Below, piece by piece: positions 1 to 10,692 of a DNA stretch of 64,000 bases. The notes under the pieces are model-generated. The model had not been told where the DNA came from. It did no database searches and was given only the letters and a program-made list of their open reading frames with translations. The DNA lies in contig NC_053393.1 in the NCBI RefSeq assembly GCF_905171765.1, positions 62,527,371 through 62,591,370 of the forward strand. Direction: 5' to 3'. The stretch comes from Bufo bufo. Its lineage: Eukaryota; Chordata; Amphibia; Anura; Bufonidae. Position 1 is the first letter of the stretch, and every line of letters starts with the position of its first letter. The position numbers and the translations under genes are program-made.

Positions 1-14
1 TCCTACCTGCCAGG

Positions 15-957
15 GTGGCGCTAGACAGCAAGAACATTGCTTGTGAGATTTTTGTAGATAGTGGAGCAGCTGTCAATCTCATTGATAATCAATTTGCAAC
101 AACGCATGGTTTCCATGTATGCACTTTGGAAAAGAATATACCTGTTTTTGCTATCAATTCCGCTCCACTTTCTCAAAGATCGTTAAAGGGCATAGTTCAC
201 AATATCCATTTGACTGTGGGTGACGCTCATGTTGAGGATATGTCATGTTTCGTCTTAAGCAGATTACCTACTCCTCTAGTGTTGGGGCTACCCTGGCTCA
301 CTAAACATAACCCCACCATTGATTGGCAAGCAAGGCAAATAAATGGTTGGAGTAAGTTTTGCAGAGAGAATTGCCTCATGGCGTCTCTTTCAGAGGTTTC
401 TACCAAGACTTTGCCATCTTTTCTCTCTGAATTTTCGGATGTGTTTTCCGAGAGTGGTGTCCAGGAGTTGCCCCCTCACCGGGAGTACGACTGCCCTATT
501 AATCTCATCCCAGGCGCCAAGCTGCCAAAATCACGACTATACAATCTCTCCCAACCTGAAAGAGTCGCTATGCGTACTTATATCTCTGAGAGCCTGAGAA
601 AGGGACACATCCAACCCTCGAAGTCACCTGTTGCCGCTGGTTTTTTTTTTGTTAAGAAAAAAGATGCTTCTTTAAGACCTTGTCTGGATTTCAGGGAGCT
701 GAACCGTATTACGATTCGTGACCCATATCCGCTTCCTCTGATCCCAGACCTGTTTAACCAGATTGTTGGGGCTAAAGTTTTTTCTAAGTTGGATTTAAGA
801 GGGGCATACAACCTTGTCAGGGTCAGGGAAGGGGACGAATGGAAGACGGCCTTCAATACCCCTGAGGGTCATTTCGAGAATTTGGTTATGCCCTTTCGTT
901 TGATGAATGCTACGGCCGTCTTCCAACATTTTGTGAACAGCATTTTTTATCATTTAA
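15..957 (+). pseudogene. gypsy pol, protease and N-terminal RT (broken)
   Basis: The frame is open from the window edge to the piggyBac insertion. Near residue 15 is the protease active-site motif VDSGAA, followed by a WL-containing flap region. RT follows, with the PLP-type linker, the [17 protein letters not shown] block and [13 protein letters not shown] (motif A Asp). It ends at FVNSIFYHL, where the TTAA insertion falls just upstream of the YLDD box. The first Met of the frame is not the true start, since gag and more of pol are missing. Element plus TSD is 952 bp, so the frame shifts by one and resumes in another register at 1910. Confidence 0.92.
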
Positions 958-1905
958 CCCCTTAAGTACTTAGCCCTATTTCACCTTAAGGACTTGGCCA
1001 TTTTTTGCAAATCTGACCAGTGTAACTTTAAGTGCTCATAACTTTAAAACACTTTGACTTATCCACGCCATTCTGAGACTGTTTTTTCGTCACATATTGT
1101 GCTTCATGACACTGGTAAAATGAAGTCATAAAAATTATTTTTTTTGCATAAAAAAATACCTAATTTACCCAAAAATTTCAAAGTTTCAGTTTCTCTACTT
1201 CTGTAATACATAGTAATACCCCCAAAAATTGTGATTACTTTACATTCCCCATATGTCTACTTCATGTTTGAATTATTTTGGGAATGATATTTTATTTTTT
1301 GGGGATGTTACAAGGCTTGGAAGTTTAGAAGCAAATCTTGAAATTTTTCAGAAATTTACAAAAACCTAATTTTTAGGGACCACTACAGCTCTGAAGTCAC
1401 TTTGCGAGGCTTACATAATAGAAACCGCCCAAAAATGACCCCATTCTATAAACTACACCCCTCAAGGTATTCAAAACTGATTTTACAAACTTTGTTAACC
1501 ATTTAGGTGTTGCACAAGAGTTATTGGAAAATGGGGATGAAATTTGAGAATTTCCTTTTTTTTGCCAAATTTTCCGTTTTAACCCAATTTTTCCACTAAC
1601 AAAGCAAGGGTTAACAGCCAAACAAGACTGTATCTTTATTGCCCTGACTCTGCCGTTTACAGAAATCGCAGCAAAACCGCAGGTCTGAATTGACCTGCGG
1701 TTTGCGGCGATCGCCGATACGGGGGGGGTCACATGACCCCCGTGGCGTTGTGACAGGATGCCGGCTGAATGATTTCAGCCGGCATCCCGTTGCGATTAAC
1801 CCCCGTGGCGCCGGAATGCCTATTTAAAGTTAGGACGTACCGGTACGCCCTGAGTCCTTAAGGACTCGGGAAATAGGGCGTACCGGTAAGCCCTGCGTCC
1901 TTAAA
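958..1905 (-). mobile_element. non-autonomous piggyBac element
   Basis: TTAA is present on both sides (954-957 and 1906-1909), the piggyBac target signature, and gypsy codons join perfectly across the element. Termini are short 'cttaagg'-like inverted repeats with internal copies of the same motif ('caccttaaggact' near 981). Its interior from about 1400 to 1640 is the reverse complement of the 3' region of the piggyBac element at 31940-34934 (shared 'acaaactttgttaac' and 'aaatgaccccattct' stretches). It has no transposase, so it is an internally deleted relative that must have been moved in trans. Confidence 0.88.
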
Positions 1906-1909
1906 TTAA

Positions 1910-4257
1910 TGGGGAAATTAGTACTGGTGTATCTAGATGACATTTAGATTTTTTCTCCTGATTTCAAGACTCAGCGGGACCACCTATGTCAGGTCTTGCT
2001 GATTCTGCGGGAGAATAAATTATACGCTAAACTGGAAAAATGTGTGTTTGCGGTTCAGGAGATTCAATTTCTTGGTTTTCTTCTCTCCGCTTCTGGTTTT
2101 CGGATGGACCCTGAGAAGGTCCGCTCTGTGTTTGATTGGGAGCTTCCTGAGAATCAGATGGCGCTGATGCGGTTTTTGGGTTTTGCCAATTATTACAGAA
2201 AGTTAATTTTGAATTATTTCTCTGTTATTAAGCCACTCACTGATATGACTAAAAAGGGGGTGGATTTTTCCTCGTGGTCGGTAGATGCGCTTTAAGCCTT
2301 TTCTAGTATTAAAAAGAGTTTTGCTTCCGCTTCCATTTTGGTACAACCTGATGTCTCTCTACCTTTTATTGTTGAGGTGGATGCTTCTGAGGTGGGTGTG
2401 GGTGCGGTCTTATCTCAGGTTCCCTCTCCTGCCAGATGGCGACCGTGTGCCTTTTTCTCAAGGAAACTATCCTCTGCAGAGAGAAATTACGATGTGGGAG
2501 TTAGGGAGTTGTTGGCCATCAAATTAGCTTTTGAGGAATGGCGCCAATGGTTAGAGGGAGCCAGACACCCTATTACCATGTTTACCGACCATAAGAATCT
2601 GGCCTACTTGGAATGGGCCAAGCGTCTGAACACGAGACTGGCCAGATGGTCTTTGTTCTTTTCTAGGTTTAATTTTGTTGTTACGTTCCGCCCTGGGGTT
2701 AAAAATGTGAAGGCGGATTCCCTGTCACGTTGTTTTCCGGGAGGGAGGAACATTGAAGACCCGGGTCCCATTTTGGCTGAAGGGGTGGTCATCTCTGCTC
2801 TTTATCCTGATTTGGAGGCAGAGGTTCAGGCAGCCCAGGCAGAGGCTCCTGATCTTTGTCCTCCTGGGAGGTTGTTTGTGCCTCTCACTTTACGAAACAA
2901 GGTTTTTAAGTAGCACCACGATACTGTCCTTGCTGGGCACCCGGGGAGTAGAGCCACAGTGGATCTCATTGCTCAGAGATTCTGGTGGCCGGCTCTTCGT
3001 AAGACGGTTGAGGGTTTTGTGGCAGCCTGCGAGACCTGCGCTCGTGCCAAGGTCCCTCGTTCACGGCCATCGGGTTCTCTCCTCCCGTTACCCATTCCTT
3101 CCCGTCCTTGGACGCATCTGTCCATGGACTTCATTACGGACCTGCCTCGTTCCTCGGGGAAGACTGTGATTCTGGTGGTAGTGGACTGTTTTAGCAAAAT
3201 GGCACATTTCATTCCCTTTCCTGGGTTACCCAATGCTAAGACACTGGCGCAAGCGTTTGTTGATCATATTGTTAAATTGCATGGCATTCCTTCAGACATC
3301 ATTTCTGATAGGGGCACGCAATTTGTTTCCAGATTCTGGAAGACCTTCTGTTCTCGCTTGGGGGTTCGGTTGTCGTTCTCTTCTGCTTTTCACCCGAGGT
3401 CGAATGGTCAGACCGAACGCGTCAATCAGAATCTGGAGACATATCTGCGCTGTTTTGTGTCGGAGAATCAGGAGGATTGGTATTCTTTTTTGTCCCTTGC
3501 TGAGTTTGCTTTAAATAACCGTCACCAGGAGTCCTCTGATAAGTCACCACTTTTTGGTGCATATGGGTTTCATCCGCAGTTTGGGACATTCTCTGGAGAG
3601 GGGTCTTCTGGTTTACCTGATGAGGAGAGATTTTCCTCGTCTTTGTCATTTATCTAACAAAAGATTCAGGGTAATCTGAAGAGGATGAGTGAGAGATATA
3701 AGCGTGTGGTGGATAAGAGACGTGTGCCTGGTCCGGACCTGAATGTTGGTGATCTGGTGTGGTTGTCTACAAAGAATATCAAACTGAAGGTTCCCTCCTG
3801 GAAGTTGGGTCCTAAGTTTATTGGGCCTTACAAGATCTTGTCCCTCATCAATTCCATTGCCTTCCGTCTTGATCTTCCTCAGAATTGGAAGATCCATAAT
3901 GTTTTTCACAAGTCCCTATTAAAACCCTATGTCCAACCCACTGTACCCTCCTCTTTGCCGCCTCCTCCGATTATTGTTGATGGTAATCTTGAATTTCAGG
4001 TCTCTAGGATTGTGGATTCTCGCATTGTCCGCTGTTCTCTTCAGTACCTCGTTCATTGGGAGGGTTATGGTCCTGAGGAGAGGATATGGGTCCCAGTGGT
4101 GGACATTAAGGCCACTCGTCTCATCAGGGCTTTCCATAGGTCTCATCCTGAGAAGGTGGGCTCTGAGTGTCCGGAGTCCACCCGTAGAGGGAGGGGTACT
4201 GTCACCGCCAGTTCTGTGAGAAGATCTGGCAGACGTTTTTCTCTACCTTTTGTATGA
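1910..4257 (+). pseudogene. gypsy pol, RT to chromodomain (four stops)
   Basis: Continues the pol frame after the piggyBac insertion. YLDDI is at about 1930, followed by RT thumb, RNase H ([15 protein letters not shown] near 2590), an integrase zinc finger (HHDTVLAGHPG ... CETCARAK, 2915-3050), the integrase core (MDFITDL, SDRGTQF, NGQTERVNQ), and a chromodomain near 3990-4130 (FQVSRIVD ... LVHWEGYGPEERIWVP). The stops at 1945-1947, 2293-2295, 2911-2913 and 3655-3657 are all in the same register, so decay is by point mutation rather than frameshift. The chromodomain probably guided integration to modified chromatin. Confidence 0.93.
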
Positions 4258-4728
4258 TGTTCTTTGTTTTGGTTTCACTTTCTCATCTCCTTTCCTTCTG
4301 CCAGGTGTCACTTATTTTGACTAATCGTCTTCCTTTATAATCCCTCCCATACTGCCTCACTTTGCGGTTTATTCTACTTCCTGGATGAGGTGTTCACTGC
4401 TGGAGGCTGCTTCTGCTGTTTGTACAGAAAAGTCTTTTACTTTATTGTGTTTCCTTGCTGGCTTGATTCTAGGTGAGCCTGACTCCGTCCGTATTAAGTG
4501 CAGGGAGCCGGTGGTCGTGTCCCCTCACTATTATAGGGTTTTCAGGTGTCACACAGTATTAGGTACGCGGGCATGCAATCGTCTACCATACAGACCCTTG
4601 CATGTGCATAGCAGTCAGGGAGAGCTTATAGGGTTTTATAGGGCTCACCTATAAGCTCCTTAGTTTGGGATCAAGCCAGTCGCTCGTTATTTATATGTTC
4701 CAGCTTTCTGCTAACTTCATCCGTGACA
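4200..4728 (+). repeat. 3' LTR of chromovirus 1
   Basis: Begins TGTCACCGCC directly after the purine-rich tract 'gagggaggggtac' and ends CCGTGACA, matching the end of the other chromovirus LTRs in the window (TGTCATGG...GTGACA). A TATA-like 'tttataat' lies near 4336. No canonical AATAAA is seen. With no 5' LTR in view the ends rest on analogy, and the right end could be off by a few bases. Confidence 0.65.
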
Positions 4729-5591
4729 TTAGGTTGTTTGCACTATACAGTGCTGCCCATAATTGATCATACCCCTGGCAAATTTTGACTTAAAGTTACT
4801 TTAATTCAACCAGCAAGTAATTTTTTGACGGGAAATGACATAGGTGTCTCCCAAAAGATAATAAGACAATGTACAAGAGGCATTATTGTGGGAAAAAAAC
4901 AGTTCTCAGCTTTTATTTACATTTGAGCAAAAAGTGTCCAGTCCAAAATTATTCCTAAAAAATTTCACTGGTATAAACTGGTATAGAGTATACGTTCCAC
5001 CTATTAAATTATATCACTGTCATTTGGAACGCTATATAGCTGCTAAAACTAATACTTTATTAATTCAAAGAAAAAGGGGAAAGGGGAACTACCTATATTA
5101 AAATTCTAGGACGCCATCTGACCAGTATTGAGTCGATGAAATAGAACATATGAAGCTGCAATGTGCGGTACATGTAACTGTGGATGGGGTCACTAGAAAT
5201 GCCGCAACTAGTGCTGTACTAAAGGCTGAATCATAAGGCCATGGGGCCGTACTGGATCCAATCCACCAGAAGTATGCACTGTGGCGCGGTCAAGGTGCTC
5301 TGAACCATTTCCAGCTGGTATTGCCCTAGGCTAATATTAATATGATTAGACTAATCCATTGATAAACATCTACCTGCAGAAGCCGACCTCACTAAAACCA
5401 TCCGTTCAGGGTGAATCAGATGTCTGAGTGTCGGCCCTGCAGGCACGAATCAAGGGACACTAGGCTAGGCTGGATGGAACAGGAGGGCCTGATTGTATTT
5501 GCTCATCAGCTGCAGAGGGCTGAGAACCGCAGACCTCAACTGCAATGTGAGCGCAATACAGGCACCATGGACACTAGTTTATCCCCACAAC

Positions 5592-5632
5592 ACACTCGAC
5601 GCGTTTCGCCATATTCGGCTCGTCAGGAGCAT
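5592..5632 (-). ncRNA. hammerhead ribozyme (type I) in the Penelope-like element
   Basis: On the minus strand, 5626 to 5598 reads CTGACGA, a stem II of GCC/GGC closing a six-base loop (GAATAT), GAAA, then CGC and the cleavage triplet GTC. All invariant core bases (CUGANGA, GAAA, NUH) are present. Stem I forms between 5627-5632 and 5592-5597 (six pairs, two of them G-U). Stem III is very short, built around the palindrome ACGCGT, as in the minimal hammerheads known from Penelope-like elements, which may act as dimers. It lies about 720 bases 3' of the GIY-YIG frame, same strand, where the element's terminal repeat is expected. Confidence 0.82.
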
Positions 5633-6345
5633 AAATCTGTGGATATTAGGACAAACGATTAAAGCTGCTAAGCCTCCGTGACAGAGGCTGCAGCTGTCAG
5701 TACGAGGTGGCCGAACGCGGCCGCTCAAATGCACGATATATAAGGAGAGTCCTCCTCCCCTATGCTGAGTCACGCCTTCAGGACGGCCAATGAAAAGGTA
5801 GGAGGCGCGGCACCGCCGCATCATCCATCCCGCCTCCATTGTTCCGCCCCCTCTGTGAGACGAGCCCAGATGAATGTCACAACATTCATACACTACAGAC
5901 AAAGTTGATACATGCGGCGACTTAATAATCCGGCGGCATGGTATAGCATCAGTCGGGACGAGGATTGCAGAGCGGTCTCAGGTACATTGTGTAAAAGACA
6001 TCATTCAGTTGTGGTCAGAATATCACTGCAGGATCGTAGAAGAGACCCTGCAGCATTTCTCATAACAGGCGATATCACAGCGATCAGGCGAATATATAGT
6101 AGTGAGCCCTCCATAAGTAACATAGGGTGGGGTGTCTAGTATGATGTGGTATACACAAACCATACTTAGTAAATACACTCCCATACCCCTGCTGTCTTAT
6201 GGCCCTATCAGGAGCCCTGGGAATCACACTTCTGATGACCTACTGACAATAAATGTCTAGTGGTCAGTATTAATGAGACACAGGGATCACGGAGAGTATA
6301 ACATCACTCCTCATATTCCACCTGTTGCACTCCCTATGAAGGAGT

Positions 6346-7167
6346 TTAGAGAAAACACGCAAAGGAGTTATACTTATTCAATCCATGAGGTTGGAGTGCA
6401 TACAGGCGGTAGATCCACTGTGTCTCTTTTTGTAATAGACGCCTGTCAAAGTCGCCTCCTCTTGGCGATCTTCTAACCACCTCCACAGCCTGAAATTTAA
6501 TGACATCCGCATCACCACCATGTACAGTTGATATGTGTCTGGCAATCGTGGTGTCAGCCCCTTTGCGGATGTCATTTAGATGTTCTGCTACCCTTCTACG
6601 GAATTCCCTTGTGGTTTTACCCACGTATTGTTTTCCACAAACACAAGTGGTCAAGTATACCAGCCCTCTGGTTTTGCAATTCACAAATGATCTGATGGTG
6701 AATCTCTGCTCAGTGACGCTACAAACAAATGTAGCGCCCAACTGAATCGCAGAGCAAGCCACACACCCTCCGCAACGGAAGGTCCCTTTGAGGTTGGTGC
6801 TCAGCCAAGTGGATGTGGTAGGGGCCTGAAAGAAGCTGTGGACCAAGCGATCTCTCAAATTACGTCCACGTCTATATGTGATCAGAGGTGTGTCGCCTAT
6901 CATATGTCCAATGTCTGGGTCTGATTTTAAGATACCCCAATAGGACGTCAACAACTCTCTCACTATGTTGTGTGCTTCATCATATGTGGCTATGATGCGC
7001 AACTGCTCCGTTCCCAATGATCCTGGTTTAGGGGTAAGAAGGGCATCCCGATTTTGGGCCAGCGAATGGTGGTATGCCTTGGCTAGTACATGTTGCGGGT
7101 ACCCCCTACTCCTAAACCTGGTCTGTAGATCATTGGATGCCGTTCTAAAGTCCGACATACTGGAGCA
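6346..7167 (-). pseudogene. Penelope-like protein C-terminus: RT thumb region, linker, GIY-YIG endonuclease
   Basis: Open for about 270 codons with no stop. The first eight residues of the longest possible frame (to 7191) come from the Tc1 host and are excluded. Numbered from that frame, residues 9-130 resemble the region after RT (SRGYPQHVL, YRRGRNLRD). Cysteines at 140-172 form a likely metal-binding linker. Residues 176-274 are the GIY-YIG domain: VYL at 178-180, YVGKT at 189-193, basic RRR at 198-200, His 204, Glu 256 in KETQWIYRL and Asn 272 in GLNKY, so the catalytic set looks complete. In Penelope-like elements this nuclease nicks the target for primed reverse transcription. Lack of stops suggests a fairly recent insertion. 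Confidence 0.88.
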
Positions 7168-7180
7168 ATTCATACCCTTC

Positions 7181-8035
7181 TCAATAATCAATAGAAAAGC
7201 CTTTATTGGCTATTACAGCAATCAAACGCTTCCTATAATTGCAGACCAGCTTTTTTCATGTCTTCACAGGTATTTTTGCCCATTCATCTTTACCAATGAG
7301 CTACAAATCTTTCAGGTTGGAGGGTCTTCTTGCCATCACCTTGATCTTTAGCTCCCTCCACAGATTCTCAATTGGATTTAAGTCTGGACTTTCCAAAACG
7401 TTAATATTGTTGTCTGCTAACCATTTCTTCACCACTTTTGCTGTGTGTTTTGGGTCATTGTCATGCTGAAATGTCCACTGGTGCCCAAGGCCAAATTTCT
7501 CTGCAGACTGCCTGATGTTGTTGAGAATCCTCATGTATTGCTCTTTTTTCATGGTGCCGTTTACTGTGATTAGGTTCCCTGGTCCATTGGCTGAAAAACA
7601 CCCCCAAAGCATTAGGTTCCCACCACCATGTTTGACAGTGGGGATGGTGTTCTTTGGGCTGAAGGCTTCTACTTTTTTTACGCCAAATGAAGGAAACATC
7701 ATTGTGACCAAACAATCAAATTTTAGTTTCATCTGACCATAACACAAAAGACCAGAAGTCTTCTTCTTTGTCCAGATGAGCTTTTGCAAAGGCCAAGCGA
7801 GCTTTTGTGTGCCTTATCTGGAGAAGTGGCGTCCTCCTTGGTCTGCATTGTGCAGTGTCCGTTGTGTGCCTTGAGACATTGCCACCAGCAGTGCCCAGAT
7901 TCACCAGGATGGCCTTGGTGGTGATCCTTGGATTCTTTTTCACCTCTCTAACTATCCTCCTGGCCGGAACAGGTGTCACTTTTGGCTTCCGACCTCGTCC
8001 TCTGAGATTTTCCACAGTGCGGAACATCTTGTATT
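7181..8035 (-). pseudogene. Tc1 transposase, broken (DD30E by deletion)
   Basis: Starts abruptly beside the TIR at TVENLRGRGRKP, so the first helix-turn-helix is lost. The linker AT-hook-like RGRGRK, the first catalytic Asp (WSDETKI, near 7722), HDNDPKHTAK (second Asp) and NPIENLW (Glu) are visible, then the C-terminus and stop at 7181-7183. A frameshift falls near 7720-7790. Between the second Asp and the Glu only 30 residues remain. The usual Trp-Pro-Ser-Gln of NVLEWPSQSPDL is missing, a clean 12-base loss, so the normal 34-residue spacing is broken. Confidence 0.88.
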
Positions 8036-8310
8036 TTTTGCTCAAATGTAAATAAAAGCTGAGAAATGTTTTTATTTCCACAATAATGCCTCTTGTACAT
8101 CGTCTTATTATCTTTTGGGAGACACCTATGTAATTTCCCGTAAAAAAATTACTTGCTGGTTGAATAAAAGTAACTTTAAGTCAAAATTTGCCAGGGGTAT
8201 GAATAATTATGGGCAGCACTGTATGATACATCACTAATTCCTGCAAACCTTGCTTGTGATTGGGGTGCAAGTTCTGTGTGATACAGCCATTAACAGGGTG
8301 TATTAATAGG

Positions 8311-8395
8311 AAATCTATCTATCTATCTATCTCATATGTATCTATCCATCTATCGATTTATCTATCGTTCATATCTTTCTATCTAGCTATTAAAA
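8311..8395. repeat. (TCTA)n microsatellite, imperfect
   Basis: Tandem 'tcta' units with later 'tcca', 'tcga' and 'ttta' variants; an old, partly decayed tetranucleotide repeat. Confidence 0.85.
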
Positions 8396-8399
8396 ACGA

Positions 8400-9001
8400 T
8401 TTGAGAAAGGCCCAAGTTGCTATCTACCAAACAAGACTTAAGCATATTTTCTTAAATCTACACAAGAACCTATAGAAATCTTTATTATTCCTAAACAGGT
8501 TTATCTTTATGCTTTCAGGGATATATATAGTATTTATGATTTTATTGCAATCTTCAAAATGCAGGGACAAGATCATTGCAGGTATAACCTTTTTGGATCA
8601 CTATGTAAATGCTATAGTATACAAATGCTCAAAGAGAAAAAAAAAGTAATTGCTAAAGAATATACTGGAACTTTTGTACACTTTCAGCACGCTCTTATAA
8701 TTTCCTTATTAAACATGCAGCCTTGTGGCAAATTACACAGGATGATGATCTGTTCTAATGAAAGAAAAGGCAAAAAAGGCTCATGAAATGTGTTGAAATC
8801 CAAATTTAAATGTGTTGAGAAAATTATATTAGGGTGAGAGCATAATGTGAATACAAGAACAGACTTCTACAGCTAAAAGTAGCTGGTAATTACATTTATT
8901 AATTCCTAGGCATGTAAAAAAGTGAACAAAAAATGTAGATATTATACAGACAGACAGGTGCCATTCTTGTCTCAGAATGTCTTTGTAAGAATAGATCCCA
9001 A
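8400..9001. other. no recognisable gene or repeat
   Basis: AT-rich sequence with only short chance frames. I see no terminal repeats, coding motifs or tandem structure. Confidence 0.6.
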
Positions 9002-9537
9002 TAAGGCCTCTTGCACTCGAACATATTTTCTTTCCGTGTCCGTTTCCGTTTTTTTTTTTTTTGGCGGACCATATGCGGAACTATTTATTTCAATGGGTCC
9101 GCAAAAAAAATGGAAGGTACTCTGTGTGCATTCCGTTTCCGTATTTCCGTATAACCGTTCCACTAAAAGATAGAACTTGTCCTATTATTGTCTGCATTAG
9201 GCCTCATGCACACGACCGTATTTTTTCAAGGTCCGCAAAACAGGGTTCCGTTGGTCCGTGATCCGTGACCGTTTTTTCGTCCGTGGGTCTTCCTTGATTT
9301 TTGGAGGATCCACGGACATGAAAAAACTGTCGTTTTGGTGTCCGCCTGGCCGTGCGGAGCCAAACGGATCCGTCCTGAATTACAATGCAAGTCAATGGGG
9401 ACGGATCCGTTTGACGCTGACACAATATGGTGCAATTGCAAACGGATCCGTCCCCCATTGACTTTCAATGTAAAGTCAGGAGTCCCTTTTATACCATCGG
9501 ATCAGAGTTTTCTCCAATCCGATGGTATATTTTAACT

Positions 9538-9672
9538 TGAAGCGTCCCCATCACCATGGGAACGCCTTTATGTTAGAATATACTGTCGGTTATGAGTTAG
9601 ATCTTGAAACTCAAATCCGACAGTATATTCTAACACAGAGGCGTTCCCATGGTTATGGGGACGCTTCAGGTT
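9538..9672. repeat. inverted repeat (hairpin)
   Basis: 'gaagcgtccccat' at 9540 pairs with 'atggggacgcttc' ending near 9668, and 'agaatatactgtcgg' near 9575 pairs with 'ccgacagtatattct' near 9617. The arms are about 55 bp around a short loop. Confidence 0.8.
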
Positions 9673-9745
9673 AGAATATACTAAAAGAACTGTGTACATG
9701 ACTGCCCCCTGCTGCCAGGCAGCAGGGGGCAGACCCCCCCCCCTG

Positions 9746-9995
9746 TTTTTAACTCATTGGTGGCCAGTGCGGCCGGCCCCCCCTCCCCCCCTGTAGTTAA
9801 CTCTTTGTTGTCCAGTGCGGCCGGCCCCCCTCCCTCCCCTGTAGTTAACTCATTGGTGGCCAGTGGGCCCCCCTCCCCTGTAGTTAACTCTTTGTTGTCC
9901 AGTGCGGCCGGCCCCCCCTCCCTCCCCTGTAGTTAACTCGTTGGTGGCCAGTGGGCCCTCCCCCCTCTCTCCCCCTCCTAATTAAAATCTCCCCC
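9746..9995. repeat. G/C-rich minisatellite
   Basis: Four to five imperfect units built from 'gtagttaactc', 'ttggtggccagtg' and 'cggccggcccccc'. Unit length varies because of C-run differences and alternation between 'attggtggcc' and 'tttgttgtcc' versions. Confidence 0.8.
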
Positions 9996-10692
9996 CCTAT
10001 CATTGGTGGCAGCGGAGAGTACCGATCGGAGTCCCAGTTTAATCGCTGGGGCTCCGATCGGTAACCATGGCAACCAGGACGCTACTGCAGTCCCGGTTGC
10101 CATGGTTACTTAGCAATTTGTAGAAGCATTATACTTACCTGCGAGGCTGCGATGTCTGTGTCCGGCCGGGAGCTCCTCCTACTGGTAAGTGACAGGTCTG
10201 TGCGGCGCATTGCTTAATGATCTGTCACTTACCTCTTCGGATCCGTCTGTATAAAAAGTAACCTACGGCCACGGATCACGGACGCGGATGCCAATCTTGT
10301 GTGCATCCGTGTTCTTTCACGGACCCATTGACTTGAATGGGTCCGTGAACCGTTGTCCGTCCAAAAAATAGGACAGGTCATATTTTTTTGACGGACAGGA
10401 AACACGGATCATGGATGTGGCTGCAAAACGGTGCATTTTCCGATTTTTCCACGGACCCATTGAAAGTCAATGGTTCCGCGAAAAAAAACAGAAAACGGCA
10501 CAACGGCCACGGATGCACACAAAGGTCGTGTGCATGAGGCCTAACGGACAAGAATAGTACTGTTCTATTAGGGGCCAGCTGTTCCATTCCACAAAATACG
10601 GAATGCACACGGACGTCATCCGTATTTTTTGAGGATCCGTTTTTTGAGGAACACAAATACATATGGTTGTGTGCAAGAGGCCTAAAAATGAA

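Larger units (their letters stand above)
1..4728 (+). mobile_element. Ty3/gypsy chromovirus 1, 3' portion, decayed
   Basis: LTR retrotransposon whose 5' LTR and gag lie left of the window. In order it carries aspartic protease, reverse transcriptase, RNase H, integrase, a C-terminal chromodomain and a 3' LTR. This order and the chromodomain place it among chromoviruses. It is interrupted at 958-1905 by a piggyBac derivative and has four in-frame stops after that point, so it is dead. The sequence at 24746-26240 (minus strand) is a copy of the same family, with near-identical residues in the integrase. No env-like frame is seen. Confidence 0.93.
4955..7167 (-). mobile_element. Penelope-like retroelement, 5'-truncated
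   Basis: Inserted into the Tc1 element. It holds the C-terminal end of a Penelope/Neptune-type polyprotein (6346-7167, minus strand) and about 1.4 kb of downstream sequence, which contains a hammerhead ribozyme at 5592-5632. GIY-YIG endonuclease plus hammerhead is the known combination for this class. The RT fingers and palm are absent, as expected for 5' truncation. Boundaries come from where the interrupted Tc1 sequence stops and resumes. Confidence 0.85.
4748..8221 (-). mobile_element. Tc1-like transposon with long TIRs, split by a Penelope element
   Basis: Ends CAGTGCTGCCC...GGGCAGCACTG are flanked by TA on both sides (4746-4747, 8222-8223). The inverted repeats run about 180 bp (4748-4930 against 8038-8221) with few differences. 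A decayed transposase lies on the minus strand at 7181-8035. A Penelope-like insertion occupies roughly 4955-7167; removing it leaves continuous Tc1 3' flank, with 'attc' at both junctions as a possible short target duplication. Expected size without the insertion is about 1.26 kb, short because the transposase N-terminus is missing. Confidence 0.9.
9200..10541. mobile_element. nested MITE-like element with internal hairpin and minisatellite
   Basis: Inverted ends GGCCTCATGCACACGACC...GGTCGTGTGCATGAGGCC, with TTA on the left and TAA on the right. Subterminal sequence is rich in 'ggatccgt' and 'ccattgac' motifs in both orientations. The middle holds a 135-bp hairpin, a G/C-rich minisatellite and further short palindromes near 10017-10105. 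No transposase is present. The class assignment rests on the 3-bp TWA flanks and GGCC ends and is tentative. Confidence 0.7.
9005..10682. mobile_element. PIF/Harbinger-like MITE, interrupted by another MITE
   Basis: Ends GGCCTCTTGCAC...GTGCAAGAGGCC are flanked by TAA on both sides (9002-9004, 10683-10685), a 3-bp target duplication of the TWA type used by PIF/Harbinger. The outer halves (9005-9199 and 10542-10682) match the uninterrupted copy at 10693-11000 in inverted orientation (shared 'cttgtcc', 'ggggccagct', 'aatgcacac' blocks). The element therefore measured about 340 bp before 9200-10541 went in. Confidence 0.75.

Noticed and set aside
4728..4745. Second internal region starting after the LTR ('ttagg' as after the 5' LTR of chromovirus 2)
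   Set aside because: Only five bases agree and a Tc1 element begins at once; it is more simply host flank.
6500..7351. Plus-strand frames over the Penelope region
   Set aside because: They are shadows of the GIY-YIG frame and of the Tc1 transposase, both on the minus strand.
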